DNA of 64,000 bases, from positions 3,100,001 to 3,164,000 of the forward strand of contig CP099420.1 of the NCBI GenBank assembly GCA_024114885.1. Reading direction: 5' to 3'. This stretch comes from Septoria linicola. Lineage: Eukaryota > Ascomycota > Dothideomycetes > Mycosphaerellales > Mycosphaerellaceae. The notes under the pieces were generated by a model that did no database searches, had not been told where the DNA came from, and saw only the letters and a list, made by a program, of their open reading frames with translations. Below, in pieces: positions 10,034 to 20,088 of the stretch (its first letter is position 1; the number at the start of each line of letters is the position of its first letter). Made by a program: the position numbers and the translations under genes.

Positions 10034-11662
10034 TTAGAACGCAAGACCAGTATCCAACCACCCTTTTCCATTCCGCCAGAACACCAGTCCGTACCAGAGG
10101 TCCCATCCATTATCGTCTTTGGCTCCAAGGCCAAGCATCCGCAACGGACTGATGATGAGCGGCTCGTACAGCCAGACGCCTCCCTTGGCGAAATCGTCAA
10201 CGAGCAACGGAGCTGTCCAATACAACCAGACTATCGTGAACGCAAAGTTCCCGAGCTGTCGCACAAATCCTGGTATCTTTGCACTGGCTCCTCTAGCTTT
10301 CAGCTGCTGCGCCGCGAACATCTGGACCACAATTCCCACCGCTTGCGTTATGAAGAACCGAAATGGGCCCAAAATGGGTCTAGTCTCACCAAGCTGTGTG
10401 TAGCTCCCGCAGGCATGCAGGCAGCCAGAGAGGGTAAAGGCGACGAACAGTCCAATCAACTTTCCAGCTTGGGATTTCTTCTCGATACCCAACGTCTCCA
10501 GTAAGCGACTTCCTGGAGCTTCGAAGGCATAGCGGAACGTCTGATGCCAGAAGCCGCCCCACCATCCAGCCAGACCTTTCTTAAATACCAGGCTCATGTT
10601 GCCGAAAAAGTTCACCGGGTTCATGAAAGCTTCGCCACGTAGACCTAAGCGCGAGGGTCCAAGGATGAAGCAGAAGAATATCGGTCCGAGCAGGAAGATC
10701 GTGTTCAGGGCGATTGTGATTCCAAGGAAGGATAACAGGAGCCGGTAGGACCTGACCAGGATTGCGGAGCGTGAGATCGCCATGGGAAGCCACGCTGGAG
10801 GGACAGCATCCATGTATCCCCAGAAGTACGCATCGTGATGCATTAAGCATTTGATCACATCTAATGCTGCTGCACCAAGCACTATCCGAGGGGCGACATA
10901 GCGCAGAAGAGCCTCGCGGGATGATAGCCGAACGATACCTGTGTGGCTGACCGTCTTGACTGGATCACTGCTGCTATTGCTGTCGACATCGTATCCGAGA
11001 AGTTGTAACTCAATGTGCTTAGGCGGCTTGGGGATGCCGTTGGCCTGAAAAGACCAGCCTACGCCGCGGAAGGAACAGAAAGCATCTGCAACCCAGTCCA
11101 GGCGAGCGACGAATGGCTGAGAGGGGTACGATTGCCAGAAGACCGGTCCCTTGCGCTGGGCTGGCGACTGGGTAGCATAGCCTTCTGATGATAATAGGGC
11201 AGATTTCTTCGCGAGCTTCTTCGCTGCTACAGGAAGACTGCCATTTACATCCCCATCCGCTTCTGCTGCAGCTACGGCCTTCTGAAGTGCTTCAGTATCG
11301 GCTCGTTCGAGACGCTTGAAGTTCGCTTGGCAATCGTTGAAGAACATGATCGATGACGTCCAGAGCGTGCCCCAAGCTGAGATCAACCCCACACCATAGG
11401 CTGCGGGAGCGCTCCTAGCTTTCATGTTCAGGACACTCCATGCCGAGAACGCTACCAGGACACCGAAGGCTGGGAACCGGAGGGCTTGTAGCGACGGACT
11501 TTTCCGGTGATCGAACAGGAGATACACGAGTACGACAGCAGCTCCTAGCGTAGCCCAGGGATATATGAATGGTAGGTAGTCCCCAGAATCAATGAAAGCA
11601 TTGTATCGATCTTCATAGTAGGCTTTGACTTGGCGTGGCGTTTCGAGGCCTGGAGGCAGCAT
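10034..11662 (-). CDS. Wax-synthase-domain membrane O-acyltransferase
   Basis: An intronless 542-residue protein on the minus strand with about eight membrane segments. Diagnostic sites are FWHQTFRYAFEAPG near residues 370-383 and SGCLHACGSY near 410-420. The second contains the His that is catalytic in membrane-bound O-acyltransferases. The pattern is that of the fungal 'wax synthase domain' family, which includes the trichothecene acetyltransferase TRI7. These enzymes move an acyl group from acyl-CoA to a hydroxyl; the acceptor here cannot be told. A Lys/Ala-rich, poorly conserved segment (about residues 130-165) sits in a loop. No biosynthetic cluster surrounds it, so a lipid role is at least as likely as secondary metabolism. 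Confidence 0.88.
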   Translation of the reverse strand: MLPPGLETPRQVKAYYEDRYNAFIDSGDYLPFIYPWATLGAAVVLVYLLFDHRKSPSLQALRFPAFGVLVAFSAWSVLNMKARSAPAAYGVGLISAWGTLWTSSIMFFNDCQANFKRLERADTEALQKAVAAAEADGDVNGSLPVAAKKLAKKSALLSSEGYATQSPAQRKGPVFWQSYPSQPFVARLDWVADAFCSFRGVGWSFQANGIPKPPKHIELQLLGYDVDSNSSSDPVKTVSHTGIVRLSSREALLRYVAPRIVLGAAALDVIKCLMHHDAYFWGYMDAVPPAWLPMAISRSAILVRSYRLLLSFLGITIALNTIFLLGPIFFCFILGPSRLGLRGEAFMNPVNFFGNMSLVFKKGLAGWWGGFWHQTFRYAFEAPGSRLLETLGIEKKSQAGKLIGLFVAFTLSGCLHACGSYTQLGETRPILGPFRFFITQAVGIVVQMFAAQQLKARGASAKIPGFVRQLGNFAFTIVWLYWTAPLLVDDFAKGGVWLYEPLIISPLRMLGLGAKDDNGWDLWYGLVFWRNGKGWLDTGLAF

Positions 11663-12069
11663 CTTGTTGTTGGAATGCGAATGATCTCCCTACTCTCATA
11701 GCTTTGATCTCTGGGGAGCCAACTAAGCGTAGAATCGAAGCTAAGCATTCAGTGAAAAGCAGAATATGGCAATGTAAAGTTGTGAAACTTACCTTGAAAG
11801 ACACAGAAAGGTCAGGCGCGTGCAATGTTGACTGAACGACGTCACAGTATGCTGTGATTCCACGGTGTCTAGATCGTGGACTGAGAGCGTCCGCACCAAG
11901 TTTTTCGATATCCACTCGGAATCCACAAATTGATGGAAAGCTCGCCAAAACCTCAACTTTGCACAGCAGCGGAGTAGCATCAACTGACAGCTTCTGTTAC
12001 GATCACAATCTTGACTCCACGAGACAAAGTTATAAGCATCTTGCGGCATCGCAAGCAGACACCGCCACT
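11663..12069. other. Head-to-head promoter region, acyltransferase and DRG2
   Basis: Divergent 407-bp region with no gene of its own. No regulatory element recognised. Confidence 0.45.
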
Positions 12070-13520
12070 ATGGTGAACATTACGGACAAGATCAAGGAGT
12101 GAGCAGATTTACAGTGACCCGCGAAAGGCACTCCAAGCTGATGGCAAACCAGGATCGAAGATGAGATGAGCAGGACGCAAAGTATGGGCACTTGCACTTG
12201 AGAAAACTGAGCTGGACTGACGTTTTGAAGAAAATAAGGCCACGAGTACGTTGCCACTTTTCCCACGCAAACCCACCCTGAGATGATGTACTGAACACTA
12301 TCAGACTACCATTTGGGGCTTTTGAAGGGGTACGTGATATTGCACTTCTTTCATTGGATAGCTGGTTGGACTTCATCTGTCTTGCACAGCACATGGAGCA
12401 GGACTGGGCACCATCATCGCACAACTAACTTGTATCAGAAAACTCGCCCGACTCCGTGCACAGCTTCTCGAACCCGGCAAGACCGCTGGCGCGGAAGGAA
12501 CAGGCTTCGACGTTAGCAAGTCTGGCGATGCGCGAATAGCGCTGGTCGGATTCCCATCTGTTGGAAAGTCCACTTTCCTCTCCAAGATCACAAAGACCAA
12601 GTCCGAGGTCGCAGCATACTCTTTCACAACCCTCACAGCCATTCCTGGAGTCTTGGAATATGGTGGTGCTGAAATCCAAATTCTCGATCTTCCTGGTATC
12701 ATCGAAGGTGCAGCAGAGGGCAAGGGTCGAGGTCGACAAGTCATTTCCGCAGCCAAGACTAGCGACATGATTGTGATGGTTCTTGACGCCACGAAGCGGA
12801 AGGAGCAGCGTGCACTACTGGAGGCTGAACTCGAAGCTGTAGGTATCCGACTGAACCAGGACCCACCCAATATCTACTTGAAGCCGAAGAAAGCTGGTGG
12901 TGTCAAAGTCACATTCCAATCACCGCCCAAGCAGCTCGACGAAAAAATGCTGTACAACATTCTGAAGGACTACCGCATCCTGAATGCTGAAGTTCTGATC
13001 AGAGACGAGAACGGTATGACAGTTAATAGATGAGTGTACGGCCGGGAACTAATCCTTCACAGCTACGGTCGACCAATTCATCGATGTCATCATGAAAGAA
13101 CACAGAACGTACATCAAGTGCCTATACGTCTACAACAAAATCGACAGCGTCAACCTCGAATTCCTCGACAAACTCGCCCGCGAACCCAACACAGCCGTGA
13201 TGAGCTGCGAACTCGACCTCGGCGTCCAAGACGTCGTAGACCGGTGCTGGAACGAACTCAACCTAATCCGAATCTACACGAAGCGAAAGGGCATCGAGCC
13301 AGACTTCAACGAAGCACTGATTGTGCGGCATGGTAGCACAATTGAGGATGTCTGTGATTCTTTGCACAGGAGTATGAAGGATAGCTTCAAGTATGCGTTG
13401 GTGTGGGGGGCGAGTGCGAAGCATGTGCCGCAGAGGTGTGGGCTGGCGCATGTGGTCAATGATGAGGATGTGGTGAGCATTGTGGGCACGAAGAGTGGGC
13501 TTAATGCCGAGACGAAGTAG
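12070..13520 (+). CDS. RBG2: Developmentally regulated GTP-binding protein 2 (Rbg2/DRG2)
   Basis: Six exons: 12070-12098, 12153-12181, 12231-12245, 12305-12329, 12439-13013 and 13063-13520, giving 376 residues. All junctions are GT..AG and keep the frame; the third exon is only 15 nt. The N-terminal region ends in the KNKAT-YHLGLLKGKLA sequence typical of the family. G1 is GFPSVGKST, G3 is DLPGII with the GRGRQV that follows, and G4 is NKID; the C-terminal third is a TGS domain. Details such as LEPGK, KSGDARIALVGFP and CLYVYNKID match DRG2 rather than DRG1. Rbg2 binds Gir2 (DFRP2 homologue) and acts on translating ribosomes in the cytoplasm. Confidence 0.96.
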
Positions 13521-15014
13521 TAGTAACGGGTTGCTGGCTGGTTTATTTTTGAGATACCGAATCTCTAGAAATCTGTCCAGCTGCGGCACGCGGCGTTTCG
13601 TAACTACAGTCTGTCAAGCGCCAGATTCGGTCACGCTACCGAAGAATATGGCCAACTTGTCAGACACAGTGCCGACTGATGGTGATGGCTTTTATTGTTT
13701 CCATCTCTTGGTGTTCATCTCCGTCGTTGTTTTGATTACTGGGTCTTCAAGTACTGTCTCTCAATTACCATATTCGCAATGCAGTACCTCTGGTGTTGTC
13801 AGTACTCGACGCACTTACTAGACACTTCTCAGAAGAAAGGCCATTTGAAGAATTTAGCTAATTCGGACCACTCGCCATTTCTTCATCGGTACCGGCCCTC
13901 ACAGCATGCAACCCTACAAACGATACGAATGTGACGTTCGAAGACGATCGGCTTATTCAGATATCAAGATCGATATCGTCGTCGGTCTATGCGACAGTCC
14001 CACCAGTTAGTTGTAGTCAACCCTAAGCATGCATCGACGCCAGAACCAACCAAGATTCGCCGACCAACAGAGCAACAAACGACATCAACAACAGGGTCGC
14101 AAGTCTATGGCATTCGTAACTGTAGCACACCGGTGATCAAAAGACATGCTAGCACCAGCTGGGTACCACAGCTGTAAAAGCAAGCCAAGTGCCGTCGACC
14201 TGCTTGAGCCATACCTATGGTGCACGCTGGTAGACTTCCACGACATTTTACAGGAAAAAACGTACCAGCCTGGCAGAGCTACAACATTGATACCAGCATT
14301 GAACATCTAACCAAAGCTCAAAAAGGCTAGCAAAAGGGCAAAAAAGTAGACAGCGGAACGAATTGAACGTTCTGAATCGTTATGATCACTGGCGATACCT
14401 GGAGATTTGTTAGACACGGCTCAATCAGAAAGCTTGACATTGGAAGCTTACCGTGAATCGAACACGGGCTAACGCGGCTCTGTAGCAAGACCACAACACG
14501 TCGTCATACCACTAGACCCTTCGAAAGATGTTAGTACGATGTACTTGAGCAGATCTGGTTGTAGCAGGCTACACTTACATATCACCCGACTGAGTCGGTG
14601 GTTGCCCAATAATTGGATGACAAAGCACGATTTGATGTCGTATATTAAGGTCAGACGATGAGTGAAGGCTGGAGCATGGCATAAAAGGTTAGTGTGGTCA
14701 ATGTGGTAGCATGGTGAGCATGGGTGGAGCTGAGCTGGAAAATTTGCATGTGGCAGAGGATGAAAGCGGGGTGAGCTTGGCAGGAGATGGAGGGGCGAGT
14801 CGTGCTTTGGATTTACCAGGGGTCGATGGCCGATGTGCTCGTGCATAAATCACTGGGCGCATAATCTGGAGACTTGGATTGCACAAACACGTTGTGCTTC
14901 AGTACAACTTCGCCAGGCTGATCAAGCCAAATCGCAGAAGGCGGATGACATGCGCTGCTGAATGTGGTTGGCTGGCAGCAGGTCCAATCATGATACGGGC
15001 ATAACTGCTGCCGC
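13521..15014. other. 1.5-kb intergenic region with a tRNA-like element
   Basis: No convincing protein gene on either strand. It contains the tRNA-like sequence at 14444-14526 and an A6 run near 14341 (T6 on the minus strand), about 100 bp downstream of that element. Confidence 0.5.
14444..14526 (-). tRNA. tRNA-His-like sequence (GTG anticodon) with a 13-nt intron, acceptor stem degenerate
   Basis: On the minus strand, positions 14467-14451 form a perfect T arm (CCGTG-TTCGATT-CACGG). A 5-bp anticodon stem (ACGTG with CGCGT, one G-T pair) encloses TTGTGG, so the anticodon would be GTG (His), if a 13-nt intron follows position 37. The D arm GTCT..TGAC with an AGTGGTA loop fits an A box, and TGTTCGATTCA fits a B box. 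The 7-nt acceptor halves (TTTCGAA and TAAGCTT) do not pair, so this is more likely a tRNA pseudogene or tRNA-derived fragment than a working tRNA. Confidence 0.35.
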
Positions 15015-15656
15015 CTAGAACTCCGAGTCTTCCTCCTCCATGATCGTCGTTCCCATCAGTCCTGCTTTCCTGCGACTGGCATCCGAAAGACTCATCGGTC
15101 CAGGTGACAGCGACCCAGGTGATAAGTGCCTTTGAGGCGATGTTCCATTAACTTGCCGTGTCGGAGGAAGTAGCAGTGTGGGCAGTTCTTCCTTGACCTT
15201 GAGCTGTTTCTTCTGTCGTCGATAGTCCTTCACTGACCGAACTTTGGCTCTGGTAGGGGTCGGCTTGAATAAAGTGCTTGTAATCTTGCTCGATACAAGG
15301 CTGATGATCAAGCCGCCGGATACACCAAGCAACGCGGCAATGCCTAGGTATATGTAGATGGTCTGTGATGTTCAGCATTCCATGTCAACACAGCACCGGT
15401 AATCGCCTACCTCAAGCTGGGCGAGAGCTCTGAAAGGCAGTGCCAAACATGTCAGAAGAAAGTGGACCAGATACACAACTGGCTGCAGCGTGAAGGCGAT
15501 TGGTCTGTAGATCAGATGGAGTACCCACAACACGGCGAGGACGATGTTGTTCAGGATGAAGCCGATGGAGTAAACAAGCCAGTACGCGACCAGGTAAACA
15601 AGCGTCAGCGCGGTGCTTGAGGTGGCATCGCCATGGTCTGCTGTCTGTTGTTCCAT
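15015..15656 (-). CDS. Small multi-pass membrane protein of unknown function
   Basis: Exons on the minus strand are 15656-15411 and 15362-15015, 197 residues. The 48-nt intron (GTAGGC..TCACAG) joins ALAQLE to TIYIYLGIAALLGVSGG. Residues about 18-78 hold two long hydrophobic segments and residues 83-105 another. The C-terminal ~85 residues are basic then Pro/Ser-rich (HLSPGSLSPGPMSLSD), probably cytosolic and phosphorylatable. No family recognised. It is divergent from the AMPK beta gene across a 460-bp region that carries an inverted-repeat motif. Confidence 0.85.
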
Positions 15657-16116
15657 GGGCTCATGTTTCAGAGCTGCCCCGCCCGTTCATGTCGTGCTGT
15701 GTACGTTCATGCGAATAATGTGTGCAGCAGGCTGTGGACGTGGATCCGCGACAGATTGGTGGGCAGGCAGGCGGGAGATGAGGCTCAAATGACTTGGTGA
15801 TGACTTGCATACGTTAACTAACTTAGTTAGTGGAAACGTTAAGAGTGCACAAATGCCAAGGGCCCAACGATCCATGCTGGACCTTCTCCGAGTCTCCATA
15901 TCTCGCTTGCTGAGAGAGTTCAGAGAGAGCGCGCGTCCAGCTGCTGGTTGCTGTAATGCTTTCTTGTTTGTAGGTGCTGTAACCACACCTCGACAGCCAT
16001 TTCGTGCGACATCTTTTGCATTTCGGCAGACGTCATGAGCTTTGCCTAAGAGGGGCGGAGAAGGCTATCTGATAAGAAAGAAGAGCGAGCGAGAGGCAGA
16101 GGCATTGATTGAAGCA
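15657..16116. other. Head-to-head promoter region, membrane protein and AMPK beta
   Basis: Divergent region; carries the inverted repeat at 15814-15831 described separately. No gene of its own. Confidence 0.5.
15814..15831. promoter_or_regulatory. Inverted-repeat motif AACTAAC-TTA-GTTAGT in a divergent promoter
   Basis: The 18-mer TTAACTAACTTAGTTAGT has 6-bp arms around a TTA spacer. The identical 18-mer recurs at 47484-47501 in another divergent promoter. A dimeric transcription factor site is a reasonable guess; no factor is assigned. Confidence 0.4.
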
Positions 16117-17892
16117 ATGGGCAATAGTGATTCCAAGCCCGACCAGGCTGCCTCGCCCAACAGCCAGAGTGGACAGCAGCAGCAGCAGCAGCAGCATCAG
16201 CATCGTGGTCAGCATGGGGAGCGACGTGAAGGAACAGCGAGCAAAGCGCATCGCAGCAGCTCGAAGCGAGTGAAGCGTGCCACCACAGGCTCATCATTGC
16301 CCACCGAATTGCTCACGTCCAGCAGCTCGGCCTCGCCGTCCACCTCGACGCACGTTGCCCACGGGACCACCATCTCTGCGTCACCTCAGCGCTCTCACAC
16401 CACGCACGCTCATGCGCGAACCCGATCGTCTACCACCAGCGACATTTCGGCCATGGGCCAGGCCGACAGTAAGCCACGTCCGCCGTCCAGGGCAGACGCA
16501 CTGCCGATCCACCCGTCGCCGTCGCCGTCGCGCAAGACCACCACCACCACCCCGCCACCATCCGCGCAGGAAGTGTCCGCCGAGTCATCCTCCGAGGCGC
16601 AACCAGTCGCTGTTCCGCAGCCACAGCAGAATGGAGTCGACAATGGAGTACACCACGACTACATCCCCACCGGATACGCCGAGAGCCCCTATGGCCTGCC
16701 ACCGACCGACTACAGCCGTCCGCCTAGATTGCCGCTGCCCATCGAGGAGGAGGTGCACACGCCGGGCTCGCCCATCATCTCCCCACAGGACGTCACTGCG
16801 ATCAAGGACGATGATATTGAAGGAGGCGCCATACCGCGCATCGCCTCCGTGCGGAGCGCTACTACGGCCGACGATGACGACGTGGGAGATCACGATGCGT
16901 TCGACACGTCAGGACTGAACAATTCCCAGCTCAAGGTGCCGGTCAAGCTGGCGTGGACGGGTCCGGGCGAGAAGATCTTCGTGACGGGCACATTCTGCAA
17001 CTGGGAGAAGAAGATCAAGCTGCCGCGTAACAAGGATGGTAGTCCAGGTTTCTCGGCCAATGTCTATCTACCTCCCGGCACGCATCATGTGAAGTTCTTA
17101 GTAGACGGAGAAATGATAACCTCGCACGAGTTGCCAACCACTGTCGATTGGACAAACATCTTGGTGAATTACATCGAGGTCGTGGCGCCCCTGCTGAGCG
17201 ATGACAAGCAGCCTCCCGAACCAGCCAAGCCAATCGACATACCAGGCACGGCACTTACGGCGGGCCAAGCAACAGGATCAGAAGAGGCTGCCGCCAGGCC
17301 GTTGGCAGACCAAACGCAGCCACCCGAGACAGAGGCCGACTTGCCATCCACTCTACAGCCGACCGACGGCTCGACCGAGCAACAGCCAGCGGAGGCCACT
17401 GCATCCATACCCATCCCTGCGACACCAACGCCTCGACAAACGGAGCCTCAGCCCGTGCCCGAGGACAAATCGAAGCCAGCTCCTGCGCCTGCTACGCCGA
17501 AAGTGCCGCGTGCCAAATATACAAACTCCATCCCGGAGTTCCTCATAGATCTCGACAACTACAGCAACCCAGAAGATGAGAAGTACCAACGGGCTCAGCG
17601 TGTGACAAACACACTGCCTCAGCCACCGAGCTTACCCATGTTCCTGAACAAGAGCATTCTCAACGGCGCTACACCACACAAGGATGATGCCAGCGTCTTG
17701 ATTATGCCCAACCACACCGTGCTGAACCACTTGGCTACTAGTAGTATAAGAAGCGGCGTTTTGGCTACGAGTGGTACCACCAGGTATAAGCGGAAGGTGA
17801 GTTGTGGCCACGTATTTTTCGGGTGTCATTTTACTTATTCCGCGCAGTTCCTAACCACAATCATGTACAAACCGATCTCGGATGACGCTTAA
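16117..17892 (+). CDS. AMP-activated (SNF1) protein kinase beta subunit, Gal83/Sip family
   Basis: Exons 16117-17796 and 17848-17892, 574 residues. The start MGNSDSK is a classic N-myristoylation signal, which fixes the start; a similar MGQADSK follows at about residue 113. A long Ser/Pro/Gln-rich region with a CAG run is probably disordered. The glycogen-binding CBM48 domain is at about 271-355 (WTGPGEKIFVTGTFCNWEKK, then LPPGTHHVKFLVDGE). The C-terminal ASC domain that binds the alpha and gamma subunits starts at SIPEFLIDLD and ends in TTIMYKPISDDA. The 51-nt intron has no stop and length divisible by three, so its retention would insert 17 residues into the ASC domain. The kinase controls glucose derepression and stress responses. 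Confidence 0.96.
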   Translation: MGNSDSKPDQAASPNSQSGQQQQQQQHQHRGQHGERREGTASKAHRSSSKRVKRATTGSSLPTELLTSSSSASPSTSTHVAHGTTISASPQRSHTTHAHARTRSSTTSDISAMGQADSKPRPPSRADALPIHPSPSPSRKTTTTTPPPSAQEVSAESSSEAQPVAVPQPQQNGVDNGVHHDYIPTGYAESPYGLPPTDYSRPPRLPLPIEEEVHTPGSPIISPQDVTAIKDDDIEGGAIPRIASVRSATTADDDDVGDHDAFDTSGLNNSQLKVPVKLAWTGPGEKIFVTGTFCNWEKKIKLPRNKDGSPGFSANVYLPPGTHHVKFLVDGEMITSHELPTTVDWTNILVNYIEVVAPLLSDDKQPPEPAKPIDIPGTALTAGQATGSEEAAARPLADQTQPPETEADLPSTLQPTDGSTEQQPAEATASIPIPATPTPRQTEPQPVPEDKSKPAPAPATPKVPRAKYTNSIPEFLIDLDNYSNPEDEKYQRAQRVTNTLPQPPSLPMFLNKSILNGATPHKDDASVLIMPNHTVLNHLATSSIRSGVLATSGTTRYKRKVSCGHVFFGCHFTYSAQFLTTIMYKPISDDA

Positions 17893-18299
17893 GCTGGTAG
17901 CACGTTCTTTCACGACAGAAAGCTTCTTGCCAATCGATGGCAATGCACAAGACGCACACTCTGGGCTGGCATCATGCTTAGCACCTGCTCCGCAACGAGC
18001 AAACACCACACTCCCTCTGCTCATCTGGCGCGCAAGAGTTGACGCCAGCATGACATGCGAGACGAATGAAGAACAAAACGAAACTTATGGCGACATGGTG
18101 ACTATGGGCGATACGAACCTTCTTGCACTTTTTAGGGATTGGAATTGAGTCAGGAGAACACAAGGGATGGCCTTCATGACTACAGAGCGAAGAGGATAGA
18201 AGGCGCATGTGCATGGCGTGAATGTGTGCATCTTGAGCTGATAGAACTCTGATACTCCCCCACAGCAAGCAATTGGACTTGACGATAAGCTGATACCAC
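17893..18299. other. Intergenic region between convergent genes
   Basis: Lies between the 3' ends of the AMPK beta and P450 genes; no gene recognised. Confidence 0.5.
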
Positions 18300-20088
18300 T
18301 TACTTCGTCGTCTCCAACTTCCTCCTACTCACCCACACCCTCGTCTCCTCACTCGTCGTATACGTCCCTGTAGCCCTCTTATGCTTCGGCATCCTCCACT
18401 TCCCACCCCCCTTCGGCTCAATTTCCCACATAGAGATAATCGCCGCAGTAAACAACATCGCCTCCTTCAACGCAAACGCCCTTCCCTTGCACATACTCGC
18501 TCCTCCACCATACGGTCGAATACTGCCCAAATCCGCGCTCTCTTTCCCATCCTCATCTTTCTTGACATGCCGATCTGGTTTGAAATGCATCGGATCGTCC
18601 CAGTAGTTTGGGTCAGTATTGTGTAGATCGTGCGCAGCATGGACGTACTCTCCTTTGCGCAGTAATAATGGCTCGGAGCCCTTTTCACGGGATTGCAGCA
18701 GGAAGTCTTGCTTGACGGCTTTGAAGGACCAAGGCGCGGTGTCGAGGCGGAGACATTCGATGTAGACGCTCTTGAGCAAAGGGCAAGAATCGCACAGGCG
18801 GTCGACGGCGATGTGGCTGATTCGAGGGGGTTCTTGGATCGGCAGGCCCGTGTTGGGAGGTTGAGTGATGGTTACATAGGCGGAGATTTCCTCGCGGAGG
18901 AGAGCGAGGAGGACGCGGTCAGAGTAGATTCTGTTGATGAGCCAGAAGACGAGCGTGTTGCTGTTGGCGTTGGCGGCCCACATGAGCGCAAAGTCGATGG
19001 CAGTGCGGGCGCGTGTGGAGAAGTTGTGTTTCCGGTAGACTTCCATGCGGGCTTTGATGAGGGTGCCGATGTCGTCGAGGGAGGACCATTTGGATTCGAC
19101 GAATTCGCCGCGGTAGTGCTTTTCGAGGTTTTCATGGAATGCATCGAGGCGTTCGAGGCAGTTTTTGCGGGCAATGTGGGCGCGCGTGAGGGCTGGGATT
19201 GGGACCCATCGGGGTAGTGCTGCGGCTAGCATGAGGAAGCCTTTGTCGAAGGTCCAGATGTCGTCGAAGAAGGTAGGGTAGTTTGAGAAGAAGTCGCTGC
19301 CGAGGAGTCCTGGGTTGGCTGTGAAGGCTACAAAGTCGCGGATGAGTGGGAATAGGCTTGCTTCGACCACCGTTGGTCCGGACGAGGAGCCTTGCGCTGC
19401 ATCTGTTAGGAGTGTCGTGTTGGCGTTCTTCTCCCATGGCATCTGGTCTACGGGGCTGTCCAAGAAGGACACGAGATTATTGATGTGATCTCTTGCTCGC
19501 CGAGAAGTGTTGTCAACTAGTGTCACCAGGCCGGGGTTGACCAATATCTCGCGATAGCAGTCAGACAATTCCTTGTAGGCGGCATCGAGCTTGTCGAATT
19601 CGTTCTCGGGAAAGCTGAAAATGTTCTTCATCAGCTTCCTGCCAACGTCCTCGGCATCGGCGTTTTCCTTCTTTGCATTGAGAAGCGCGGTGACATGTCC
19701 TGGTGTGTAGATAATGTTGTGTCGACTTCCACCAAAATTCAAGGCGAAAGCACCTTTGCGGTATGTTGATCGCAGTCCATTGAGAAAGCTTTCGCCATCG
19801 ATGCCAACTTGTGGAATGTGTCCTGCAGAGTTTATCAGCGTCAGTAGGGGACGATGCCTTGCGTAGTCCGTGTCACGAACCTACGAGAGGCAGCCAATAA
19901 GGCACAGCTGGAATTTCATCTTTCTGTGGTCTTTGCCAGCTGCTGGCGAAGCGGGTGAAGACGAGTACGATGACAGTGGCTAGTAATACAGTTGCCGCTG
20001 GGTTCCGTAAAAGTATAGAGTGCCACGCTGGAACAGCTACTTGCAACTCTGGCAGATGCCAGTCCAGGCTGTCGTTAATGGATGCCAT
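18300..20088 (-). CDS. Cytochrome P450, CYP7/CYP8-like fungal type
   Basis: Exons on the minus strand are 20088-19881 and 19822-18300, 576 residues. The 58-nt intron (GTTCGT..TGCAG) joins WLPLVG to HIPQVGIDG. Residues about 28-50 form an N-terminal membrane anchor, followed by the Pro-rich hinge. The K-helix ExxR is ECLR at 425-428 and the heme site is PYGGGASMCKGRAFA with the ligand Cys at about 514. The usual AGxDT of helix I is replaced by WAANANSNT, as in the CYP7/CYP8 (sterol 7-alpha-hydroxylase, prostacyclin synthase) clan. Fungal relatives act on steroids or lipids; the substrate here is unknown. No partner biosynthetic genes lie nearby. Confidence 0.93.

Noticed and set aside
18693..19217. 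174-codon ORF on the plus strand
   Set aside because: Exact antisense of the P450 coding exon, with composition explained by it.
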